A stretch of 5,372 nt of DNA from CBIFVZ01 sp966185765 (GTDB taxonomy: Bacteria > Pseudomonadota > Gammaproteobacteria > Enterobacterales > Enterobacteriaceae). The notes beneath the pieces were generated by a model. The model did no database searches. It saw only the letters and a list, made by a program, of their open reading frames with translations, and was not told the DNA's origin. Shown in pieces: positions 1-3,652 of this stretch. A program made the translations under genes and the position numbers. The DNA is taken from positions 1-5,372 of the forward strand of contig CBIFVZ010000133.1 in the NCBI GenBank assembly GCA_966185765.1. The letters run 5' to 3'. The stretch's first letter is position 1; every line of letters starts with the position of its first letter.

Positions 1-291
1 CTCTATGACAGTGATCCATTCCCGATTAATCATATATCCTTTGCGAGAGACTGTTTGAATCAATGACTTATCTTTATCATTCAGTTTTTTTCGTAATGAA
101 TTGACTGTCTGATTAATTGTAAAATCACTAACATAACGGCCATCCCATACGACCTCACAAAGTACATCACGAGATACAACTTCTGGCGCAGAGTTAAATA
201 AAACATGCAGCAAAGCGATTTCTTTCGCTCTCAGGTGTATGCTTTCATCGGCGAATGAAAATTCTTTTTTCTCCGTATTATAAATAATCAT
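1..291 (-). CDS. Winged-helix transcriptional regulator, CadC/ToxR-like (partial, C-terminus outside window)
   Basis: The 97 visible residues form an almost complete Trans_reg_C (OmpR/PhoB-type) winged-helix DNA-binding domain. Residues 17-35 carry the SIHLRAKEIALLHVLF helix-1 pattern, residues 38-50 EVVSRDVLCEVVW, residues 57-70 the recognition helix FTINQTVNSLRKKL, and residues 78-88 the wing IQTVSRKGYMI. A DNA-binding domain at the very N-terminus, with no receiver domain in front, is the arrangement of CadC/ToxR-like regulators, which often continue into a membrane segment and periplasmic sensor; that part lies beyond position 1 and is not seen. The ATG at 291 is the only reasonable start, because an in-frame TAG lies a few codons upstream and the next Met is residue 87. 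It has no good Shine-Dalgarno of its own and overlaps the stop of a leader frame (288-356), suggesting translational coupling. The gene is AT-rich compared with the right half of the window, as is common for horizontally acquired regulators. The DNA-binding fold is confident; target and signal are unknown. Confidence 0.85.
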   Translation of the reverse strand, partial: MIIYNTEKKEFSFADESIHLRAKEIALLHVLFNSAPEVVSRDVLCEVVWDGRYVSDFTINQTVNSLRKKLNDKDKSLIQTVSRKGYMINREWITVIE

Positions 292-356
292 ATCGCTGTG
301 CTATTTTTCTCGCTGGAATCCCATCTTATAAAATCATCATCAAATATTAAAATCAA
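288..356 (-). CDS. Putative 22-codon leader peptide, translationally coupled to the winged-helix regulator
   Basis: A TTG at 356 lies 7 bases after a perfect AGGAGGT (363-369) and opens a frame of 22 codons ending in TGA at 288-290, which overlaps the ATG of the regulator (ATGA). An in-frame GTG at 362 is too close to the Shine-Dalgarno to be the likely start. The peptide begins MILIFDDDFIRWDSSEKN. This has some likeness to the N-terminal strands of ToxR-like regulators (hydrophobic, Asp-rich, then an F/W-D-x turn). It could therefore be a genuine leader, a frameshifted former N-terminus of the regulator, or chance. The strong ribosome site and exact stop-start overlap are seen directly; function is inference. 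Confidence 0.4.
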   Translation of the reverse strand: MILIFDDDFIRWDSSEKNSTAI

Positions 357-362
357 ACTCAC

Positions 363-369
363 ACCTCCT
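363..369 (-). promoter_or_regulatory. Strong Shine-Dalgarno (AGGAGGT) ahead of the leader frame
   Basis: The plus strand reads ACCTCCT, giving a full anti-16S match on the minus strand. It sits 7 bases before the TTG at 356 but more than 70 bases before the regulator ATG at 291. It therefore cannot serve that ATG directly and favours translation through the short upstream frame. Confidence 0.5.
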
Positions 370-382
370 ACTACATGCGATA

Positions 383-388
383 ATTTTA
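383..388 (-). promoter_or_regulatory. Candidate -10 element (TAAAAT) for the regulator transcript
   Basis: On the minus strand TAAAAT matches five of six positions of TATAAT and lies about 20 bases upstream of the AGGAGGT. No convincing -35 is present at 17 bases (GTACTA), and the surrounding AT-richness makes chance matches common. A weak or activator-dependent promoter is possible. Confidence 0.2.
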
Positions 389-445
389 TATCAAATCACC
401 CGTAATAGTACACAAAGCGAGCCTGTTCGATTCATTCGACCATTA

Positions 446-476
446 TCACTGTTTATAGTAAAAGTGACGGTTTTTT
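446..476 (+). terminator. Weak terminator-like hairpin followed by T6
   Basis: TCACTGTT (446-453) pairs with AAAAGTGA (460-467) with one G/A mismatch, around a short AT loop. Six T's follow at 471-476 after a three-base gap (CGG). The stem is AT-rich and no gene on the plus strand ends just upstream in the window, so this may be a relic of a lost gene or chance. Confidence 0.25.
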
Positions 477-502
477 ATATCGTACAAATCCGCCCATGCT
501 AT

Positions 503-529
503 TTATCTATATCAAGAATATCGAGATAA
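503..529. repeat. Dyad TTATCT-N15-AGATAA
   Basis: A perfect 6-bp inverted repeat flanks a 15-base centre that itself contains two ATATC/AATATC pieces. It lies in the AT-rich region upstream of the winged-helix regulator and could be a protein-binding site. AT-rich sequence produces such dyads by chance, so confidence is low. Confidence 0.2.
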
Positions 530-583
530 GCCTGACGTGCTAATCGTGATAATTAAACGCTTTCTAAACAAAATCGTCGTCTG

Positions 584-921
584 ATGGTTACGTTCATGCG
601 TCGTTATCCCGCCAACATCATCTATTTAGATGCTTAAGATGAACTTCTGCCCCACTTTGCCGTCTTTGTATCGGGGGAAAATCGCTCGGGGCTGGGCTAT
701 GGAGCAGAACTCCCGCTGTGGCTGATGGAAAAAAGAGAAACAGCAATGAAGGCGAATACCTGCAACCTCAATCGCAATATATGGAAAGACCTCATGAAGA
801 AGTTCGGGGTAATGCCGTGGCCTGCGACCAGTGGTACAACAATCGGGAAAAGGATGGTATTCCGGCTATCAGCAAAGATGACGTATTTAAACGTGGAGGC
901 TCAATGTATTTAACGGTCTGA
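584..921 (+). pseudogene. Possible decayed coding remnant with stop and frameshift (unrecognised)
   Basis: One frame starting with ATG at 584 (second ATG at 596) runs to an in-frame TAA at 635-637, then stays open. It reads DELLPHFAVFVSGENRS and GLGYGAELPLWLM before an A-run at 729-734. Beyond that run the better-looking protein is in the neighbouring frame: hydrophilic, with ordinary enterobacterial codons, for example VACDQWYNNREKDGIPAI and SKDDVFKRGG, ending at TGA 919-921. Joining the two frames needs a single-base change in the A-run. Two separate frames of about 60 codons (from GTG 718 and ATG 725) overlap here, and neither has a Shine-Dalgarno. I do not recognise the family. It may be a gene fragment left by deletion, or a stretch that only resembles coding sequence. 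Confidence 0.25.
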
Positions 922-1080
922 GCTGAGACGACAAGAGCAACAGCCGGTATAAGTTCGGAAAAAGGATCATCCCGGCAGGGCTGTAAACTATGATCGTTGG
1001 GATTTGCGCTCAACCGGGGCTGACACGCTACCCAAAACCCTATTCCCGCTTTCATTTCTGGCTACTCAGAATATACGCCC

Positions 1081-1096
1081 GCAGGCGCACTCCTGC
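1081..1096 (-). terminator. GC-rich hairpin downstream of the DUF1471 gene
   Basis: GCAGG (1081-1085) and CCTGC (1092-1096) form a 5-bp stem with a 6-base loop, 30 bases past the stop of the minus-strand gene at 1126. There is no T-tract after it on the minus strand, so it is at best an incomplete terminator or an RNA 3'-end hairpin. Confidence 0.2.
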
Positions 1097-1125
1097 ACGT
1101 CACCACCAGGATAACGCTCAACCCT

Positions 1126-1353
1126 TCATTCACCGTCATCACTGTCTTGTTCACGAATCAGTTCACCAATCATATAAACACGGTTATTGGTGTGCGCACC
1201 GATAATACGGTAGCCCGCGCCCTGCTCCGCCGCGCTGGCAGCAATTTTGGCCTCTGCATCGGCAAGCGTTGTGCCGCGGGCGCTGATACTCTGAGCAAAG
1301 GTGGCACCGGACATCATCGTCAGAACGGCTGCAATAATTATCATCTTCTTCAT
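1126..1353 (-). CDS. Small secreted DUF1471 (BhsA/YhcN/McbA-like) protein, 75 aa
   Basis: Residues 1-20 are a clear Sec signal peptide (MKKMIIIAAVLTMMSGATFA, cleavage after TFA), leaving a mature protein of about 55 residues. The mature part follows the YhcN/DUF1471 pattern: SISARGTTLADAEAKIAASA at 22-41, then EQGAGYRIIGAHTNNRVYM at 43-61, corresponding to the family's 'IS..G.TL.DAEAKLA.KA...GA.GYRII.A..NN' core. Enterobacteria carry many paralogues (BhsA, McbA, YahO, YjfN, YdgH), generally periplasmic or envelope proteins linked to stress and biofilm. This copy ends in an acidic tail (EQDSDDGE) instead of the usual 'GTA.IYK' strand, which is somewhat unusual. The ATG at 1353 is preceded by GAGG (1361-1364) at 7 bases. 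The gene lies 91 bases downstream of the NTF2-like gene on the same strand, with a terminator-like hairpin between, so it is probably transcribed separately. Family is confident; specific paralogue is not. Confidence 0.85.
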   Translation of the reverse strand: MKKMIIIAAVLTMMSGATFAQSISARGTTLADAEAKIAASAAEQGAGYRIIGAHTNNRVYMIGELIREQDSDDGE

Positions 1354-1378
1354 AACTCGGCCTCATAAAGGATAAAGC

Positions 1379-1401
1379 ATGCCCCGTGTAGACAAGGGCA
1401 T
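1379..1401. repeat. Inverted repeat ATGCCC-N11-GGGCAT in the leader of the DUF1471 gene
   Basis: Perfect 6-bp arms (1379-1384 and 1396-1401) lie about 25 bases upstream of the DUF1471 start codon. This could be an operator or a 5'-leader hairpin. I see no strong -35/-10 pair around it, so the position relative to the promoter is uncertain. Confidence 0.3.
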
Positions 1402-1435
1402 ACACAAATCACAGTAAAAAAGATGTGTTAACTCG

Positions 1436-1456
1436 AGAAAGGCGTCAGGCGACACC
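1436..1456 (-). terminator. Hairpin overlapping the stop of the NTF2-like gene
   Basis: On the minus strand GGTGTC (1456-1451) pairs with GACGCC (1446-1441) around the tetraloop GCCT, allowing one G-T pair, followed by TTTCT. The TGA stop (1447-1445) lies inside the structure. The T-tract is short, so termination may be partial, allowing some read-through into the DUF1471 gene. Confidence 0.4.
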
Positions 1457-1966
1457 CTGAATAGGATTGGTGTTAAACGTGTAAAGCACGATTTTCCAGG
1501 CGCCATCATCCTGTTTTTCCAGGATAAAAACTTCACGATTTAAGTCAAGAATAGTGGCACCATCGCTCAGTCGGGTTACCGTCGCCCCTAAATGGTGGTG
1601 AGTACGCACATACGCGGTATTGCCGTTGATATTGACCGTATCAAACGCAAACTGGGTCTGGAATTTCTCATTCTGGAACAACGTGTCGTACTGCTTGCGC
1701 CGTTTCTCTGTGGTATCTGCTGTGGGCTTATCATTCCATTGCGAATAACTGCGATCTGCAAACAGACTCAGAATGGTTTTTGTGTCGCCGCTGTTCAGCG
1801 CGTTTTGATACTTAATAATCGTGTCGTACACCGCTTTTTGTTCTCCGGCAATCGCGGCATTTTCAGAGACCGGGTAAGTCGGCTGCGCCGATGGGGCTTC
1901 ATTGGCCTGGGCAATACCGCTCAGGAGCGGTAAGGTCGTCAGAGCTGCCAGCATTAACATTTTCAT
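1445..1966 (-). CDS. Exported SnoaL/NTF2-like (DUF4440-type) protein, 173 aa
   Basis: The protein begins MKMLMLAALTTLPLL and has a typical signal peptide with AQA cleavage after residue 21, so it is probably periplasmic. The mature part, residues 45 to about 170, matches the cone-shaped NTF2/SnoaL fold. It has a first helix AVYDTIIKYQNALNSGD (45-61) followed by TKTILSLFADRS, a middle strand pair (VNINGNTAYVRTHHHLG), and a final pair EVFILEKQDDGAWKIVLYTF. This order is that of the DUF4440 / 'nuclear transport factor 2 family' proteins. Some relatives are enzymes and many only bind small ligands; the THHH cluster is noticeable but no catalytic set can be assigned. I chose ATG 1966 over the longer frame from 2029 because the extra 21 residues would bury the signal peptide, and because AGGTGA (1972-1977) stands at the right distance. 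It is divergent from the LysR gene, a common layout for a regulator and its target. Confidence 0.8.
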   Translation of the reverse strand: MKMLMLAALTTLPLLSGIAQANEAPSAQPTYPVSENAAIAGEQKAVYDTIIKYQNALNSGDTKTILSLFADRSYSQWNDKPTADTTEKRRKQYDTLFQNEKFQTQFAFDTVNINGNTAYVRTHHHLGATVTRLSDGATILDLNREVFILEKQDDGAWKIVLYTFNTNPIQGVA

Positions 1967-1990
1967 TTTGTTCACCTGATTAAGTATGAC

Positions 1991-2005
1991 GTTTAGTTGA
2001 CAAAC
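1991..2005. promoter_or_regulatory. Candidate LysR-type operator GTTT-N7-AAAC
   Basis: The dyad contains the T-N11-A signature of LysR-type binding sites with interrupted symmetry (arms 1991-1994 and 2002-2005). It covers the -35 hexamer of the putative forward promoter, a position suited to negative autoregulation, and is about 25 bases upstream of the divergent NTF2-like start codon. The motif is short and degenerate, so assignment rests on its position. Confidence 0.35.
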
Positions 2006-2025
2006 AAAATGTAGAGCGATATTGC
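1997..2025 (+). promoter_or_regulatory. Sigma70 promoter for the LysR gene (TTGACA-N17-TATTGC)
   Basis: A perfect -35 TTGACA (1997-2002) is separated by exactly 17 bases from TATTGC (2020-2025), which matches four of six -10 positions. Transcription would start near 2032 and give a leader of about 150 bases before the ATG at 2183. A perfect 8-bp palindrome TTGCGCAA (2022-2029) overlaps the -10 and is a second possible operator. Confidence 0.55.
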
Positions 2026-2182
2026 GCAAGGAAACAGACAGGCAATTTTAAAAAATTATTCAACTTCCTTTAATAATGGGGGTGTTCTGACGATTATGTT
2101 AAAAACCCTGAAACCCCAGCCGGACTTTGACATAGCACGGTTTTCGCACCAGGCTAAAAAAAATAACCCACTAAAAAACAGC

Positions 2183-3091
2183 ATGAATGAACTGAACGCG
2201 CTGCGTGTCTTTTGCAAAGTGGTCGAATGCGGTGGCTTCAGCCAGGCCGCGCGTGCGCTGGAGCTGTCGCCTGCAAGCGTGACGTATACCATTAAAGAAT
2301 TAGAAAAATACTTTCATCAACAACTGTTTAAACGCACCACTCGCCGCCTGTCACTCAGCTCTGCCGGGGAGCGCTGCTATGCCAGCGCCAAAATACTGTT
2401 GGGACAATTTGGTCAGCTTGAGCAAAGCCTGCACGACGAAGCTGCCGCGCCGCGCGGCAAATTGAGAGTGGAGATAGCCAGTTCACTGAGCAGCCTGGTT
2501 ATCGTTCCGGCGCTGCCAGCATTTCTTGCCCGCTACCCCGATCTTGAGCTGACACTCTCAGTTAACGACAGAGTGGTCAGCCCTATAGAGGACCGCGCCG
2601 ATATATTTATTCGTATAGGCGCGCAAGACGTTCCGCAGATGGTATCGCGCCTGCTGTTCTCAGCGCATTTCCTGTGTGCCGCCTCACCAGAGTATCTGGC
2701 GCGCTGCGGCGTGCCACAACATCCTGACGAGCTTAGTGCGCATACGCTTTTAGGATTTATCCGCGCAGATGCCAGCACTGCCGACAACTGGCTTTTTACT
2801 CGCGGTGACGAACGCATCAGCATAACGCCGGGTACGCTATTACACATCAATCACGCCCATTCGCTGTGCGAAGCTGCACGCCATCACCTTGGGATGATTT
2901 ATCTGCTGGATCGCACGCTACAAAACTACCTCCAGGCAGGCCAGTTAACCCCGGTCCTGACTGACTGGGGTTGCCCCGGTCCTTCGGTGCACATTCTCTA
3001 TCCGGAACAACGCCACCGCAGCCAGAAGGTGAAGGCATTTGTCAGCTTTATGCGGGAACGGTTCGACGCCGGAAAGGGAACGCTGCGCTAA
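2183..3091 (+). CDS. LysR-type transcriptional regulator, 302 aa
   Basis: Residues 1-60 form the LysR helix-turn-helix: MNELNALRVFCKVVECGGF, then SQAARALELSPASVTYTIKE (20-39), then LFKRTTRRLSLSSAG. The remainder, about 90-295, is the periplasmic-binding-protein-like effector domain, opening with GKLRVEIASSLSSLVIVPAL. The sequence style is that of the CrgA/DmlR/AaeR branch of the family (motifs ADIFIRIG, FLCAASPEYL). It should act as a cytoplasmic DNA-binding tetramer responding to a small molecule that cannot be named. The start at 2183 gives the standard family length and canonical first residues. An upstream in-frame ATG at 2096 would add 29 residues not seen in the family. Neither start has a strong Shine-Dalgarno, and a run of eight A's (2156-2163) lies between them. 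It is divergent from the NTF2-like gene and co-directional with btsT, separated from btsT by about 560 bases, so joint transcription is unlikely. Confidence 0.92.
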   Translation: MNELNALRVFCKVVECGGFSQAARALELSPASVTYTIKELEKYFHQQLFKRTTRRLSLSSAGERCYASAKILLGQFGQLEQSLHDEAAAPRGKLRVEIASSLSSLVIVPALPAFLARYPDLELTLSVNDRVVSPIEDRADIFIRIGAQDVPQMVSRLLFSAHFLCAASPEYLARCGVPQHPDELSAHTLLGFIRADASTADNWLFTRGDERISITPGTLLHINHAHSLCEAARHHLGMIYLLDRTLQNYLQAGQLTPVLTDWGCPGPSVHILYPEQRHRSQKVKAFVSFMRERFDAGKGTLR

Positions 3092-3108
3092 TATCAACTG
3101 CACAATAG

Positions 3109-3138
3109 ATAGCAGGTGAACAACACCCGCCCTGCTAT
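3109..3138 (+). terminator. Hairpin 17 bases after the LysR stop codon (no T-tract)
   Basis: ATAGCAGG (3109-3116) and CCTGCTAT (3131-3138) form a perfect 8-bp stem with a 14-base loop. The position is right for an end-of-gene structure, but the bases that follow (TACCTTCCC) are not a T-tract. It could stabilise a 3' end or act with Rho; intrinsic termination is not supported. Confidence 0.35.
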
Positions 3139-3308
3139 TACCTTCCCTACAGGAGGACATACTGGAGAAGAGAATTCAGCGCCTCTGAAACACATGCTGC
3201 ACATAATGCTTGCGCGAGAAACAAGCCGCCTGCGTTATTATTGCCGCAACATCGCTCGCCATTATTATGTGAGTGATACGGCCTGGCTTAAACATATTTG
3301 ACTCGCCG

Positions 3309-3354
3309 TGATATTAAATAAACATCGTTTTTATAACATTTAATGACAATATCA
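3309..3354. repeat. AT-rich interrupted palindrome
   Basis: The left arm TGATATTAAAT (3309-3319) is matched by ATTTAAT (3338-3344) plus ATATCA (3349-3354), the right arm being split by a GACA insertion (3345-3348). The spacer contains a T5 run. It is upstream of all the recognised btsT control sites; it could be a protein-binding or structural element. Confidence 0.3.
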
Positions 3355-3426
3355 TTATCAAAATAATTAATAATATTCATCTGTATAAACATTACCCTCG
3401 CCAGCCTGCATCAATGTTATTTAAAG

Positions 3427-3442
3427 CGAGATCTTAATCACA
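3427..3442. promoter_or_regulatory. Candidate CRP site (CGAGA-N6-TCACA)
   Basis: The right half TCACA is perfect, the left half matches TGTGA at three of five positions, and the adjacent ATCT also fits the longer CRP consensus. The site is immediately upstream of the BtsR-like boxes. Activation of E. coli btsT (yjiY) by cAMP-CRP has been reported, which supports the call, but the match alone is moderate. Confidence 0.4.
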
Positions 3443-3449
3443 AAACTCA

Positions 3450-3519
3450 GTCGCTTACATAACTTCGCAAACCGCTTACACCAACAGACAACCGCTTACC
3501 CTGCACTTACAACCGTTCA
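3450..3519 (+). promoter_or_regulatory. Array of four BtsR (YehT)-like boxes upstream of btsT
   Basis: The published BtsR motif is ACC[G/A]CT[C/T]A in a direct repeat with a 13-bp spacer. Here ACCGCTTA occurs exactly at 3471-3478 and 3491-3498. GTCGCTTA at 3450-3457 has two mismatches and ACCGTTCA at 3512-3519 has one. Start-to-start distances are 21, 20 and 21 bp, so boxes 1-2 and 3-4 each have the 13-bp spacer and all four face the same side of the helix. The array ends about 16 bp before the candidate -35. BtsR is the LytTR-type response regulator of the pyruvate-sensing BtsS/BtsR system. Confidence 0.7.
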
Positions 3520-3535
3520 GGCAATTATTTCGCCG

Positions 3536-3564
3536 TTAAGCCAGTGAGCTGGTCATCATATAGC
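3536..3564 (+). promoter_or_regulatory. Candidate btsT promoter (TTAAGC-N17-TATAGC)
   Basis: TTAAGC (3536-3541) and TATAGC (3559-3564) are separated by 17 bases; they match three and four consensus positions. A weak promoter placed just after activator boxes fits an activator-dependent gene. The start would be near 3571, giving a leader of about 80 bases. Confidence 0.4.
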
Positions 3565-3652
3565 CACCCTAAAAAAGAATATCCACACGCCTCACAAGAT
3601 ACTCAACGTTTACACACCAAGGATTTTTTATCGTCTGACAAGCAGGTCCATT

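Larger units (their letters stand above)
357..1125. other. Long stretch without a firm gene
   Basis: The left part (about 357-600) is AT-rich and holds the upstream region of the winged-helix regulator, a weak hairpin with a T-run and a 27-bp dyad. From about 584 to 921 the base composition becomes more gene-like and there are signs of a degraded coding sequence. From 922 to 1125 all plus-strand frames are broken by stops, although short pieces such as SRYKFGKRIIPAGL (about 943-984) look protein-like. An inverted repeat ACAGCC / GGCTGT pairs 940-945 with 979-984. No tRNA or mobile element was recognised. Confidence 0.5.
3092..3652. other. Noncoding region upstream of btsT
   Basis: The first 200 bases hold a hairpin after the LysR stop, an isolated AGGAGG (3151-3156) with no ATG, GTG or TTG at the proper distance, and a 61-codon frame from GTG 3116 that I do not regard as a gene. 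From about 3300 to 3420 the sequence becomes strongly AT-rich and contains an interrupted palindrome. From 3427 on it holds a CRP-like site, an array of BtsR-like boxes, a candidate promoter and the btsT leader, with AAGGA at 3619-3623 and AGG (3644-3646) as the ribosome site. Confidence 0.6.

Noticed and set aside
729..735. A AAA AAG slippery heptamer as programmed -1 frameshifting
   Set aside because: The phase is wrong: slippage here would move from the frame of GTG 718 into a third frame, not join the two frames that look coding; simple base loss in the A-run is more likely.
792..1055. 87-codon minus-strand frame opposite the coding remnant
   Set aside because: No ribosome site, no domain, and the plus strand gives the more protein-like reading.
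1967..2029. Upstream extension of the NTF2-like protein from ATG 2029
   Set aside because: The 21 extra residues would precede a clear signal peptide, and the good AGGTGA ribosome site serves ATG 1966.
2096..2182. N-terminal extension of the LysR regulator from ATG 2096
   Set aside because: LysR proteins begin just before the helix-turn-helix as at 2183; the extension has no family likeness and its GGGGG is too far from the ATG for a good ribosome site.
3116..3301. 61-codon frame from GTG 3116 between the LysR gene and btsT
   Set aside because: Its start lies in a hairpin, there is no Shine-Dalgarno and no recognisable domain; treated as noncoding.
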